A stretch of DNA of 64,000 nt from Azadirachta indica (GCA_022749755.1 CM040450.1:13414913-13478912); one strand, 5' to 3'. Shown: positions 22,625 through 34,636, counted from the first letter of the stretch. Notes: generated from the letters alone by a model not told the origin. A program made the numbers and translations.

Positions 22625-23395
22625 ATGGGAAAAGGCAAATATAATTCGGCTACTCTGTTGATTCTCTTCTTGAACTTGGGCACTTTGCTCTCTTCTCTTG
22701 CTTGCGACTGCTCAAATGCTCCTTCTCCTCCTCCTCCTCCTCCTCCTCCAGCAAACTGTCCCCCACCGCCACACCATAAACCACCACCACCACCGAAGGT
22801 GAAACCAACCCCACCGCCGCACCATAAACCGCCACCACCACCAAAGGTGAAACCAACCCCACCACCGCACCATAAACCGCCACCACCACCGAAGGTGAAA
22901 CCAACCCCACCTCCACCAAGCCCACCACCACCACCAAAGGTGAAACCAACTCCACCTCCTCCGGTCGCAAAACCACCACCACCTCCACCAACTGTGAAAC
23001 CACCTCCTCCACCAGTTGTAAAATCACCACCACCACCACCACCGCCAACTGTTGTACCATCACCTCCTCCACCAGTTGCAAAACCACCAACACCACCGAC
23101 TGTTGTACCGTCGCCACCACCACCGAAACAACAAACTTGTCCCATTGATGCACTTAAGCTAGGTGCATGTGTGGACGTGCTTGGAGGCCTAATTCACATT
23201 GGCATCGGCAGCAATGCTAAGGAGGAATGCTGCCCGCTGCTGGGAGGGCTACTAGACCTGGATGCTGCCTTATGTCTTTGCACCGCCATTAAAATTAAGC
23301 TTGGCAGCATCGTCAATCTTGTTATACCCGTCGCTCTGGAAGTTCTCGTCGGCTGTGGCAAGCATCTGCCGCAGGGATTTCAATGTCCTGCGTAA
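22625..23395 (+). CDS. HyPRP copy 6
   Basis: Encodes 256 residues from ATG 22625 (MGKGKYNSATLLILFLNLG). The signal peptide ends ...SSLAC. The proline-rich region (about residues 27-170) contains three tandem copies of a HHKPPPPPKVKPTPPP unit (from about 22780 to 22910) and then looser PPPPVAKPPPPPPTVK units. The 8CM domain is complete: TCPIDALKLGAC, EECCPLLGGLLDLDAALCLC, GCGKHLPQGFQCPA. It differs from copy 5 by few residues in the 8CM domain but has a quite different proline repeat, so the repeat evolves faster by unit gain and loss. A long glycine-rich frame on the other strand is its mirror. Confidence 0.92.
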   Translation: MGKGKYNSATLLILFLNLGTLLSSLACDCSNAPSPPPPPPPPANCPPPPHHKPPPPPKVKPTPPPHHKPPPPPKVKPTPPPHHKPPPPPKVKPTPPPPSPPPPPKVKPTPPPPVAKPPPPPPTVKPPPPPVVKSPPPPPPPTVVPSPPPPVAKPPTPPTVVPSPPPPKQQTCPIDALKLGACVDVLGGLIHIGIGSNAKEECCPLLGGLLDLDAALCLCTAIKIKLGSIVNLVIPVALEVLVGCGKHLPQGFQCPA

Positions 23396-23476
23396 TTAAC
23401 TATGCATGCATACATTGCAGTTGGATGAAAATTAACCTACGCCATTATCGTTGGGTTTTCGAATGCAATTAGTGAC

Positions 23477-23522
23477 GTGAGAGCTCGAAGTATTAAATAA
23501 TACTTCTAGACAACAATCTCAC
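23477..23522 (+). promoter_or_regulatory. 3'-UTR stem-loop element, HyPRP copy 6
   Basis: GTGAGA (23477-23482) pairs with TCTCAC (23517-23522). Inside, GAAGTATTA (23487-23495) pairs with TAATACTTC (23498-23506). It lies 82 bases after the stop. The inner palindrome is longer than in other copies. Confidence 0.55.
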
Positions 23523-25998
23523 CTAATTAATTGTAATTTTATATAATAACGAATTAATAATATTAATTGTACTTTCTTTTCATGCAAGATCCGATCATGC
23601 ATTTTTCTTTTAACGTTTTTGTTCTTTAAGGTGTAAGGTTCATATATTATGCATGTTCTCCATCTAGATTTTTATTTTTGGTTACATTTAATTAATAAAA
23701 TTTCTCCTTATTCCATCAAGATTAATTACTCGAGAAACAAAAAAAAAAAGCAATAATAACTTAATAATTGTAGGACTTCTAAGGCGTTTTACAATTAATT
23801 CAACAGATTCTCTTATCACTGTCATATTCACTCCTATCTTCTGATTAATAATTTGTCTATAGTTTGGAAGAAAAATAACTATTACTTAAAAGAACTTTTA
23901 AGTTGAACAAATTTGTAACTATGACTTCATTATTCTAAACTGTGTAACTCAACAAAAATATTGAGTATTTTTTGCTTCTAAACTATGTAACTCAAGAGAA
24001 ATAACTCAAAACACTATCATTCTTTCGATATTTATTTATCAAATGCATACAACCTAAAGCTTTGAATTTGATATATAAAAACAACTTTAGCCGAATAATT
24101 TTGGTCAAATAATTATAGTATATATGGATATTAAGAAAATTTGCATGTGAAAGTCATACTGTCATAAGATACGATTCGTCGTCTGAAAAGTCAAATATAT
24201 ATGCTACGTCAATTAATCTCGATCGAATTAAATTATTTTCTTTAAAAAAAATAACACCCGGGTTAAAAGATCCGAATCTATATATATATACATATAGTCA
24301 ATGTTCTGCACGATCTACTCTCATGCTTTCACAAAATTCATATTCAATTAATTAATTAATATTTTAAACTTAGATATTATTAATCTATTTCTACTTGTAG
24401 CAGTACCTGTGATATATGTAGAATCTCCATAATTGTCTATATGTATAGCTCAACTTTTAAAGGAAAATATAACAATGATTTATGGTTTTTTAATTATTAA
24501 TTAACTATATTTTGATAGATCGCTAATTTCAGTGCCTACTGTAAGGATATATTTGAGTCTATTTATATGTTTAAATATGTTTTAAATACACCCATCTTCT
24601 AGTAAAAATTTTTCTGTTATAAAAGAATTTAATTTAATTTATTGTTAAAGATAATTTAATTAAGTAGAATTCTAGAAGAAAGTAGTGGTATTTTCTTACT
24701 TATCATTGATCCCATGTTTGAAATAAAACCATAAAGTCATGACTTTTGCGTCAAAGAAAAGCGAAAAAAGACATATTAAAGATATAATTACTAAAAAATT
24801 AAAGAAATTGAACAAGTTTTAATAGATTTAAATATTATTAAACAATACTTATTATCAAATATTTGAATTATTATAATTGTAAAATTAAGTTAAAATACAA
24901 TAATCATAAATAAAAGTTAACATTATCTATGTATTTCTATCTCTGGACCAGCAATAGTGGAGTACAATTGTGGGACTGGGAAAAAATTATTGTTAGGTGC
25001 AATTTCTTATACATTATGTTACTTTGGGGTGCAATTTGTTATACATTATGTTATTTTTAATGCAATGAAATGGAGTTCACACGAAAGAACATATGCTAAA
25101 AACAGATCTCGATCGAAAACCTTATCTCCTTGATTCCCTTTGTCGTTCAAAGTTTGAAATTTGTTACATCAATTTTATTTTATGCAATGTAAAATTTAAA
25201 ATTTAAAATCTAACACAAAATTTAAAATTTAAAAAATTAAAACATAAAATTTATTGTATAAAAAATACTCAGATTTAGTCTAATACACTTTTTTTGATAA
25301 AACTTTTTAGAATAAACTTTTTAAAAATTTTTAACAAAAGTTTATTAATTGGTTAGTTGTCATAAATAATTTTTTAAAAAATTATATAATTATTTTGATA
25401 ACAAAAGAGTTTTAAGCTTACATTATAAGAAGATTAAATTTTAAAATAAAATAAAAATATTTTAGATATTTAATTTTTAAAAAGACTCAAAAAATTCTAT
25501 TACTTAAAGTTTAAAGTTTATGCTTTTTCTATTAAAAAAAATAATTTTTTACTTCTAAAAGTTCATTCTCTAGTGTTAATTATATAATATAAAAAAACTG
25601 AAAAGATTTTTAACATTAAAAATGCTTTTCGCCAATTAAATTTATAATGTAAAGGAAAAAAATGTACTAAAAATATAATAAGTCTTATATTCTCTTGAAA
25701 TTAACTAATAAAAGGAAATCATGGATCCTTGCATGAAAGCCCAAAAAAAATGAGAAAAAGGAAAAAAAATACTAATAAATTTATCGAAATTATTGAACAA
25801 TGAATTTTCAAACTAGATCTAGAAATTAAGAAGTCGCATGATGTAAAACAAGAATGATGAAGATCTATCGATCATACAAGTTTTACATTAATTTAGAAAT
25901 TACAAAATCTACGTTTTAAATTACAAAAGTAAGTAATAAGCGTGCTTACAGTAACTTTTTAAAGCAGACCCATGTTTCTTTTTATAATAATGTGAACA
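23523..25998. other. Intergenic; left part of a 4.9-kb tandemly duplicated block
   Basis: About 2.5 kb of AT-rich DNA. From about 24400 it is repeated near 28680 onward (for example CTCTGGACCA(G/T)CAATAGTGGAG at 24941 and 29859). No gene is seen. Confidence 0.55.
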
Positions 25999-26199
25999 AA
26001 TCCCATGTTTCGAGCATGAAAAAATAAAAACTTGCAAGTGCATATATGTCTTTCAATTCTGTATATTAATGAGTTGGCCTTGGGATGTAACTTAATTATA
26101 CTTCTCGAACCCTAAAGTCAATTAATGTATCAACACAAAATCGGAAAAAAAAAATCATGGTTAATTAATATCTAATCTCTCCCTCAATTACTATAAAAG
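25999..26199 (+). promoter_or_regulatory. Promoter module of HyPRP copy 7
   Basis: ATCCCATGTTTCGAGCATG (about 25999-26018), GAGTTGGCCTTGGGATGTAA (26071-26090), AACCCTAAAGTCAATTAATG (26108-26127) and TATAAAAG (26192-26199). The module is intact although the coding sequence is frameshifted. Confidence 0.65.
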
Positions 26200-26247
26200 G
26201 CATTCCTTTTCCCCATACAAGACATACTTTTGTGCAACATTTTCACA

Positions 26248-26859
26248 ATGGGCAAAGGCAAATATTATTTGGCTGCTCCCTTAATTCTCTTCTTGAACTT
26301 GGCCAGTTTACTCTCTCGTACTCTAGCTGATTATGACTACTCAAATCCTCCTCCTCCTCCTCCTCCTCCTCCTCCGGCAAACTATCCCCCGCCGGCTTAT
26401 TCCCCGAGCCCTCAACCATCACCACCAGATGTGAAACCAAGCCCGCCTCCTCCAGTTGCAAACCACCACCACCACCGCCACCAGCAGTTGTTCCGTCGCC
26501 CCCTCCACCTTATTCGAAACCTCCACCACCACCAAGTGTTGTACCATCACCGCCGCCACCAAGCGCGAGATATCCTCCACCACCACCAGAACAACAAACT
26601 TGTCCCATTGATGCTCTGAAGCTAGGTGCATGTGTGGACGTGCTTGGCGGTCTAATTCACATTGGCATCGGCAGCAAAGCTAAGGAGGAATGCTGCCCAG
26701 TGCTGGGAGGGCTACTAGACTTGGATGCTGCCATATGTCTTTTGCACCGCCATTAAACTTAAGCTTGCCAACCTATTCAATCTTGTTGTACCCATCGCTC
26801 TGGATGTTCTCGTCGACTGTGGCAAGCATCTGCCGCCAGGATTTCAATGTCCTGCGTAA
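26248..26859 (+). pseudogene. HyPRP copy 7, two one-base frameshifts
   Basis: Starts MGKGKYYLAAPLILFLNLA at 26248 with a signal peptide, then a PPPPPPPPPPANYPPP region. At 26460-26463 the VAKPP codons of paralogues (GCAAAACCA) read GCAAACCA, a one-base loss, so the frame turns to a His-rich tail that stops near 26617. In the original frame the proline region and the 8CM domain go on (TCPIDALKLGAC, EECCPVLGGLLDLDAAICL). A second lesion then adds one T at 26740-26743 (CTTTTGC instead of CTTTGC) before CTAIK. The end GCGKHLPPGFQCPA-type, with DCG here, stops at TAA 26857-26859. The two changes do not cancel within the domain. Both sit in short homopolymers. Confidence 0.85.
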
Positions 26860-26940
26860 TTATCTCATGCACCCCATGCATAAGGGCAATTTCATGAACT
26901 AAAATTAAAATAAATAATTTAATTGATAATCAATAATAAT

Positions 26941-26986
26941 GTGAGATCGAGCTAGAAGTACGAATACTTTCCAGAGAAAATCTCTC
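26941..26986 (+). promoter_or_regulatory. 3'-UTR stem-loop element, HyPRP copy 7
   Basis: GTGAGATCGAGCTAGAAGTA opens at 26941. GAAGTA can pair with TACTTT and GAGAT with ATCTC (about 26980-26985). It is nearly identical to the element after copy 8, as expected from the block duplication. Confidence 0.45.
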
Positions 26987-29900
26987 TTTAATTGTGTGCT
27001 TTGTCATATGAATAATAATAAAATAATATGGTTCGAGATTTAATGATAAAATAATTTTAATAGTTTCTCTTCTCTTTTTCCTTCCTATCCTATGGAAGTG
27101 TGAATGATATTTTTACGTATGGTAATTGAATTTTCTTTTTATTTTTAATTATTACTGTTATGATTGGTACTTTAAATCTATGATATATTACTTACTAGAA
27201 AGGTATCGTTAATAGCCTGATGGAAACATATATAAAACACTTTCTCCTTTCCGCAATCTACATATATACAGAGTCTGTCATTATATTTATATTTTCCATG
27301 TTTTGTCCTATCCAAGTATTCTTAGCTATGTTCAGCTAATGAAATTGAAAACCAAATCATCATTGCATACCTAAAATTCTATTTATTTGAGTAATATTTG
27401 GTCAATTAATATATCCAGTTTACAAAGAGACTAATATGTATAAGTCTAATCTACATAGATAGCTTGATTATAAGTTCAGAGAAATTATTTTCCATGGAGA
27501 TTTGTTAACATTAAGACCCTCTTATTAATTATTTACTTTTTAATACGTTTTATCAATCAATTAAAACCGATCGTTGTCTTAAATCGAAAAAGTTTCCTTT
27601 ATCTCCTAGGGCTTGACTTAATTATCTATTTCCCCTCGAGTTTTCACAAAAGCTCTTTACTCTCACTATTATCTCGGTCCATGCTAGAAATTACTTTTTG
27701 AAAGATAATTACTTTTATATTTTTGTTGACTGACTTGTGAGTTTATGATGCCAATTTAAAATAATTCTGTATTATTTAAAATAATAAATATAGTAAGTAA
27801 AAAGGAAAAAATCAATTTTGTCTTCTGTAACTCAAAATTAAAAATATGCGACATTAACAAACTCTCCAACAAGAACTTCGAAACAGTAAAAAATGGGCAA
27901 TGGATATAAAAAAGCAGCACCTGTAAACACATCATACACACCCTATACATTCTTCTCTCACCATCAGCCATTCAAGAAGCTGTAATTTTCATTACCAATG
28001 TAACCTTAATTTATACGTATTCTACAAGCTCCCTTCCATTCTTATTTCACCCCCCACCTTTTTTTTTTTGTGTACATAAATGAAGCAAAAATAATTTCTT
28101 TACAGTATACGTACAATCCATATGTTTAATTTCTTGTAAAAAATTTGAAACTCAAAAAAGTATACTTATAATTAAAATATAGATAAATGTGGATGCTATT
28201 TTTACATACGGTAAATTTTCTTTTTATTTGTAATTATTATCGTTATGATTGATAAATCTTAAAATAAATATGTATGATATATAATTGAATAAAGACGTCT
28301 CGTTAATTAACAACGTGATTTGTAGATGAGTCATCTTATATATATATATATATATCTATATATAAAAAAAGACTTTCTCCTTTTTGTAATCTATATACAT
28401 TGAACTATCCAAAAATTCTTAGCTATGTTCAACTAATGAAATTGAAAGCAAAATCATCATTGTACACTTTATTCTATTTATTTGAGTAATATTTGGTCAA
28501 TTAATATATCCAGTTTACAAAGAGATTAATGTATAATTAAGTTCAGTATATATAACTTGATTGCAAGTCAAGAGAAATTATTTTCCATGGAGATTTGTTA
28601 TCATGAAAGCCCTCTTATTAATTATTTAGTTGTCAATACGTTTTTATCAGTTATTAATACTGACTGTTTTAAAATCTGGCTGTGATATAGATAGAACCTC
28701 CATAATTGTGTATATGTAGTGCCCATCTGTAAAGAAAAATATAAAAATGAATTATTGTTTCTTAATTATTAATTAACTATATTTTAATAGGTTGTTTTAA
28801 TGCCTATATGGGGATCAATATGATAATATCGTGACTTGCAAAAACAATTAATATTAGATATATTGGAAAATTAATTAAATGTAAAGAATTAATTAAACAT
28901 TTCATAAATTATTTTTTAAGAAATTGCGTATATTAATTTCAAAAGTGATGAGTATGTCTCATTGTTAATTCAGAAGAATATCATCATGACTTGTAAAATA
29001 AACATTTTTAGGTATAATAAGAATATAATAAGATATATAGACAAGGAGTTGGAGTTTCATAATGTTATACTTTTAAAAGTGAGGTGAATTAAAAAATAAA
29101 GTGTATATCATTATAAAGTATTATGATGATATATATTAACTAAAACAAATATTGAATATAGATTATATATAGTTAAGTTACTAGCTAACTAAATAGTTTA
29201 TTATTACAATTAGAAATCTAACACATATGGTACAATATCTATCCTTAAATTCAGGGGAAACCACTACAGAGGTGATGACGAGTTTCTCAAATTTGAGAGA
29301 AATTCACCCACACATGTGATAGAGCCCATAATTAATGAAAATGCAAGACTTGAATACATACCCTCCACCAAGTGTTGGAGGTTTTTTAAAAAGATATATA
29401 TATATATATATATATAAACTATTAGAAAACATACATTAAAAAAAAAAATGTGTGGGTTTATTTATACTCTAAAATATGTTCTGCACATTCATCTTTTTGT
29501 AAAATTTTTGGATATGAAAAAATTCAATTAAATTTATTACTAAAAATAATTTAATATACATAAGTAGAAAAAAAAATTGAACTAGTAAAATCTTTTTATA
29601 TGTCATTGATCCAATATTTGAAATACGAACATAAAGTCATAATTATTGTGTTAAAAAAAGAAGCAAAACAAAGACATTAAAAGATATAATTATTAAAAAT
29701 TTAAAGAAATTAAAAACCTTATATATAAATTTTGATATAATTATTAATTTGTAAAATATTAAAAAAGTATTTATTAAATATTTTAATTATTATGATTATA
29801 AATTAAGTCAAAATATAAAAATCATAAATAAATCTTAACATTATCTAAGTATTTCTATCTCTGGACCATCAATAGTGGAGTACAATTATGGGATTGGGAA

Positions 29901-30766
29901 AAATTTATTATGAGGTGCAATTTGTTATATATTATGTTTTTTTATTGCAAGATAATCAAATTCACAAGCTAGGAAATATGCCAAAAACAGGTCTCGATCA
30001 AAAACCTTTTCTCCTTGATTCCCTTTGTCGTTCAAAGTTTGAAATTCGTTACATCAGTTTTATTTTATATAATAAAAAAATTTAAAATCTAAAACACAAA
30101 ATTTATAATATAAGAATACTTAGGATCTGTTTAATATAAATTTCAATTAGATTCTTTCAGAGTAAAACTTTTTACAAGTATAATTTTTAATAAAAATTTA
30201 TTAATTATTTAGTTGTCATAAATAATAGTTAAAAAAAAATTATGTAATTATTTTAACATAAAAATTTTTAAGATTATATATATTATAAGGAGATAATTTT
30301 AATTCTTAAAATAAAATAAGAATATTTGAGGCAATTTAACTTTTTAAAAAACTAAAAAATTTTATTGTCAAAATTCAATATTATTTAAGTTTTTTTAATT
30401 AGAAAAACAACTTTTTAATTTCAAAAGATAACTTATCTTTTAAAATTATAATCTAAAGAAAAATTACATGCTAAGTATAAAAAGTCTTAATATTCCCTTG
30501 AAATTAATATAAAAAAAAAAAAAAATCATGGATCTACGGATGCAAGCAACAAAAATAAGAAAATAAGAAAAAAGATTAAAAATAAAAATAATTATACCTA
30601 TAATATTTAGAGAAATTATGGAAAAAAAAAAAAAAAATTTTCAAACTAGTTATCGGAAAAAGTCCCATGATGTAAAACAATAATAATGAAGATCCATCAT
30701 ACTGGTTTTACATTTATTAGAAATTGCAAAATTTATGTTTTAAATTACTAAAATAATAAGCTTACT

Positions 30767-30811
<45 letters not shown>

Positions 30812-30900
30812 TAATAATAAATAATAATAATAAAGAATAATAATAATAATAACAGTAACATTATTAATCAACCCCTGTTTCTTTTATAATAATGTGAATA
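26987..30900. other. Intergenic with duplicated blocks; no gene seen
   Basis: The segment 27105-27580 recurs at about 28190-28680 and again at 31985-32400 (shared GAAATTATTTTCCATGGAGA, ATATCCAGTTTACAAAGAGA). The segment 28680-30110 repeats 24400-25200. (AT)n tracts lie near 28338 and 29395. No credible coding frame was found. Confidence 0.6.
30768..30852. repeat. (TAA)n microsatellite, interrupted
   Basis: About 85 bases of (ATA/TAA) units broken by AAATAA and AAAGAA interruptions. It lies about 280 bases upstream of the dead start of HyPRP copy 8 and is absent from the matching position before copy 7. Confidence 0.9.
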
Positions 30901-31100
30901 TATCCCATGTTTCCACCATGACAGAATAAAAAATTTTAAGTGTATGTCTTTCTGTATATAAATGAGTTGGCCTTGGCATGGGCTGTAACTTATAATTATA
31001 TTTCTTACATCTAAAGTCAATATATCAACACAAAATTGGGAAAAAAAAATTAAATTAATCATGATTAATTTATATAATTATTAATCTCCCCCTTAATTAC
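30901..31100 (+). promoter_or_regulatory. Promoter module of HyPRP copy 8, TATA lost
   Basis: TATCCCATGTTTCCACCATG, GAGTTGGCCTTGGCATGGGC (about 30964) and ATCTAAAGTCAATATATCAAC (31009-31029) are recognisable. At the TATA position AATTACTATAAAAGGCATTCC of copy 7 has become AATTACTAGACATAC: about 27 bases holding the TATA box are deleted. Confidence 0.6.
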
Positions 31101-31117
31101 TAGACATACTTAATTTT

Positions 31118-31654
31118 GTGCAACATTTTCACAGTGGGCAAAGGCAAGTATCATTTGGCTGCTCTCTCTTGATTGTCTTGTTTAACTTGGCCAATTTGCT
31201 TTCTACTCTAGCTGATGATATTTGTGACTACTGCCAAAATCCCCCTTCTCCTCCTCCTCCTCCTCCTCTGGCAAACAGTCCCCTGGCGCCTTATTCCTCG
31301 CACCCTAAACCACCACCACCACCACCAGCGAAGGTGAAACCTAGCCCTCATCCTCCGGCAGCAAAACCACCTCCACCTCCACCTCCACCAAAACTACAAA
31401 CTTGTCCCATAGATGCTCTCAAGCTAGGTGCATGTGTAGAGGTGCTCGGCGATCTAATTCACATAGGCATCGGCAGCAATGCTGAGGAGGAACGTTGCCC
31501 GCTGCTGGGAGGGCTAATACACTTGGATGCTGCCTTGTGTCTTTGCACCGCCATTAAAGTTAATCTTGGCAACATCATCAATCTTGTTGTACCCGTCGCT
31601 CTGGAAGTTCTAGTTGGCTGTGGCAAGCATTCCGTCGGGAATTCGGTGTCCTGA
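31118..31654 (+). pseudogene. HyPRP copy 8, decayed: no start codon, no TATA, cysteines lost
   Basis: Compared with copy 7, the start ACAATGGGC reads ACAGTGGGC, so the ATG is GTG at 31134. A one-base gain in the CTCTCTCT tract then puts the signal-peptide remainder (LLIVLFNLANLLSTLA) in a frame with no ATG. The proline region is short (about 60 residues). The 8CM domain is recognisable (TCPIDALKLGAC, ALCLCTAIK, GCGKH), but the CC pair is RC (EERCPLL), and a frame change near 31630 removes the last cysteine, ending KHSVGNSVS. With promoter damage as well, this is the most clearly dead full-length copy. Confidence 0.85.
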
Positions 31655-31742
31655 ATAATTATCTATAAGTACTGCTCATGCCCCACGCATACAAGCAATA
31701 GCATATATGAAGTTAAATTAAGATAATTAAATTAATAATAAT

Positions 31743-31790
31743 GTGAGATCGAGCTAGAAGTAGAAATATTTTCTAGAGAAAATCTCTCTC
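31743..31790 (+). promoter_or_regulatory. 3'-UTR stem-loop element, HyPRP copy 8
   Basis: GTGAGATCGAGCTAGAAGTA, then ATATTTTCTAGAGAAAATCTC. The outer GAGAT/ATCTC and the inner CTAGAA/TTCTAG pairs are kept although the gene is dead. Confidence 0.45.
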
Positions 31791-32126
31791 TTTAATTGTG
31801 TGCTCTGTAACTTGTTTCTTCTTATATTATTCTTATTGTATGTGAAGGAATATTAATAATTAATAATAAAATAATATGTTTCAAGATTTAAGGTTAACTT
31901 GTTGGGATATTCTTAGGCATTTTGTAAATGAATTATTAATAGTTTCTCTTCTCTTCTTTCCTTCCTATCCCATGGAAGTCTGAATGCTGTTTTTATGGTA
32001 AATTTATTTTTTATTTCTAATTATTACTGTTATGAATATTGGTTAATCTTAAAGTGAATATATATGATATATGATTTAATGGAAAGGTCTCATTAATAAC
32101 CTGATGAAAACATCTTGGTCATTATA

Positions 32127-32160
<34 letters not shown>

Positions 32161-33813
32161 TTTCTTCTTTCCACAGTATCTTCATTATATTTCTATGTTT
32201 TGTGCTATATCAAGTATATATATATATATATTCTTGGCTATGTTCAGCTAATGAAATTGGAAACCAAATCATCATTGCATGCATACCTAAATTCTATTTA
32301 TTTGAGTAGTAATGTATAAGTCCAGTCTATATAGCTTGATTGCAGGTCTAAAGAAATTATTTCCCATGGAGATTTGTCGTCATCAAAACCATCTTTTGGC
32401 AAAATGCGATTTAAATGAGAGTACATACTTAAAATATATATCCAGGCTCTCTCATGTGTGTTAATGTTAATTTCCTATGAAGGACACGAAAGAAAGAGCT
32501 AAGAAGAAAATTAATCTACGTGCACGTGGTTAATTGAGATCATCTGCTTACTTAACATATAATCTTAAGTTAAAATTCATATAATTAACTTCACATGGTG
32601 ATTTTACGTAACTGATTAATGTTTAAAAAAATATGTTCAAAACTCTTAAGTAATTATCATTTTCTTAATTAACATATTTTAACTAGTTGTCACTCCAAAT
32701 CTTCCATATGAACTCTTCTAAAATCAAACATGATGACAACCTTATATATATATATATGTATATAGAGTAAAATATATTAGAAGTAAAACAACTCATGAAA
32801 TCTGATGACAACTTATAAATCGTTAAAAAAAATTTCCTAAATCATATCGCTATGTCTTTTTCATGTTAGATTATTCATTTATTCTTTCTCAATCATTTTT
32901 GTATCTCTGCAAAATAAAATGAAAAATACACTGCTTGAATAAAACTTCAAAAGTAAATTTTCATTTAAATTCTTCTTGTTCTTTACATAGATCATCGTTC
33001 AAATGCATAACTTGGTTGAGTGTTCGAAAAAATTAAGGATTCGAATATTGATGAGATTTTGTTATTATTAGTAAAAAAAACCAATTTTGATCGAATCTGT
33101 GTCTTTATAATTTTAAAATTTACCATTCATTTGTAAGAACAATTAATACTTATGACATAAATAAAAATTAAATATATTTTTATATTTTTTACATGTTATA
33201 TTAATTAATTATCATAAAAATTTATAATAATATGCGCCTGTAATTTATAATTTATGAGTTGTAAGTCTAAAAATTAAATATTGTACGCTACAAATGTACA
33301 TGCTCGGTGTATATATGCATGTATAAGTTAATTTATTAATGCGTGTATATTATATATATATATATATATGTTGCATCCATATTGACGTGTTGTTTTGAAT
33401 CATCAAAGATTTCAACATTAAATTTTGAATTCTTAGAAATTCTTCATTGCATACGAGATATTCGTATCAAAATAATTGTATGCATATGATATATATGCTT
33501 TCCCAATCACGTGGCACTAAATGATAAAAAACTAAGTCTCAATGAAATACAGTACTGTATTTCATACTTCTAGATTCTGTTTGTCGTTCAAAGTTTGAAA
33601 ATATCATCTCCAAATCCCATCATTGTCACATGCTACAGTCAATTTTGGCTACTGGTTTGATTATTTTACAATGAAACTAGTGTATTACATCACTATTATA
33701 ATCTATAATAATCAATATATATCATATTAAAAATTACAACTTTAAGTTACAGAAACTATACACTTATTGTCCTAATTATATCCTGCTTCATGTTACAGTT
33801 GATCCATCAATAT
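31791..33813. other. Intergenic, AT-rich; no gene seen
   Basis: About 2 kb with (AT)n tracts near 32129-32154, 32216-32231 and 33348-33369. The segment 31985-32400 is the end of the 4.9-kb duplicated block. No coding signal. Confidence 0.55.
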
Positions 33814-33923
33814 CCCATGTTCCAAGCAATCAAAAACAAACACCCCATGTTCATATTTGTACTATAATTACGTTTGTTTATATTAATTAATCACTTATAT
33901 TTGTTTCTTAATTACTATAAAAT
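33814..33923 (+). promoter_or_regulatory. Reduced promoter module of HyPRP copy 9
   Basis: ATCCCATGTTCCAAGCAATC at about 33812-33831 and a second CCCCATGTTC at 33842 are present. The GAGTTGGCC box and the AACCCTAAAGTCAATGAATC box are both missing. The TATA box TATAAAAT is at 33916-33923, followed by the common CTTTTGTGCAACATTTTCAC leader. Confidence 0.6.
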
Positions 33924-33972
33924 TACATTCATTTCCTCAGTACTAGAGAAACTTTTGTGCAACATTTTCACA

Positions 33973-34545
33973 ATGGCCAAAAACAAATTTTGTTTGATTC
34001 TCTTGTTGAACTTAGGTACTTTGCTTTCTTCTCTAGCTTGTGACTGCTCTAGTCCTCCTCCTCCTCCTCCTCCTCGTCTTCCTCCTTCGTCAAACTGCCC
34101 TCCTCCTCCTCCTCCTTCTTCGTCAAACTGCCCTCCTCCTCCTCCTCCTTCTTCATCAAACTGCCCTCCGCCCCCTCATTTCCCTAAACCTAAATCACCA
34201 CCACCAGTTGCGAAGCCACCGCCTTCACCTCCGGCTGCAAAATCACCACCGAACGTGAGATTCCCTCCACCATTTCCAAGACCACAAACTTGTCCCATTG
34301 ATGCTCTCAAGCTAGGCGCCTGCGTGGACGTGCTCGGCGGTCTGATTCACATTGGCATTGGCAGCAGTGCTAAGAAGGAATGCTGCCCGCTCCTGGAAGG
34401 GCTAGTAGACTTGGATGCTGCCTTATGTCTTTGCACCGCCATTAGAGTTAAGCTCCTGAATATCATCAATCTTGTTGTACCCGTCGCTCTGGAAGTTCTC
34501 GTCGGCTGTGGCAAGAATCCGCCGCCCGGATTTCAATGCCCGTAA
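33973..34545 (+). CDS. HyPRP copy 9
   Basis: Encodes 190 residues from ATG 33973 (MAKNKFCLILLLNLGTLLSS). An upstream in-frame ATG at 33874 precedes the TATA box and is not the start. After the signal peptide (ending SLAC) comes a proline region with three repeats of PPPPPPSSSNC, so the N-terminal half carries extra cysteines (SSNCPPPP three times) in addition to DCS. It then has KPKSPPPVAKPPPSPP. The 8CM domain is complete: TCPIDALKLGAC, KECCPLLEGLVDLDAALCLC, GCGKNPPPGFQC. The protein ends QCP without the final Ala seen in sisters. The gene looks intact but lacks the telo-box/W-box part of the array promoter. Confidence 0.92.
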   Translation: MAKNKFCLILLLNLGTLLSSLACDCSSPPPPPPPRLPPSSNCPPPPPPSSSNCPPPPPPSSSNCPPPPHFPKPKSPPPVAKPPPSPPAAKSPPNVRFPPPFPRPQTCPIDALKLGACVDVLGGLIHIGIGSSAKKECCPLLEGLVDLDAALCLCTAIRVKLLNIINLVVPVALEVLVGCGKNPPPGFQCP

Positions 34546-34590
34546 TTGGAGACGTCCCCGATTGCATTAACATGAATATTTGTGTCAAAA

Positions 34591-34636
34591 ATAATATGAG
34601 AGTGCTGCAGGAAGTAGCTAGCCCAGCTACCTCCTT
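34591..34636 (+). promoter_or_regulatory. 3'-UTR stem-loop element, HyPRP copy 9
   Basis: ATAATATGAGAGTGCTGCAG leads into GGAAGTAGCT (34610-34619), which pairs with AGCTACCTCC (34625-34634) except for one mismatch. It lies about 50 bases after the stop. Confidence 0.5.

Noticed and set aside
22567..23145. A 192-codon glycine-rich frame on the minus strand, resembling a glycine-rich cell-wall protein
   Set aside because: It is the complement of the proline codons of HyPRP copy 6; the same happens at 19372-19740.
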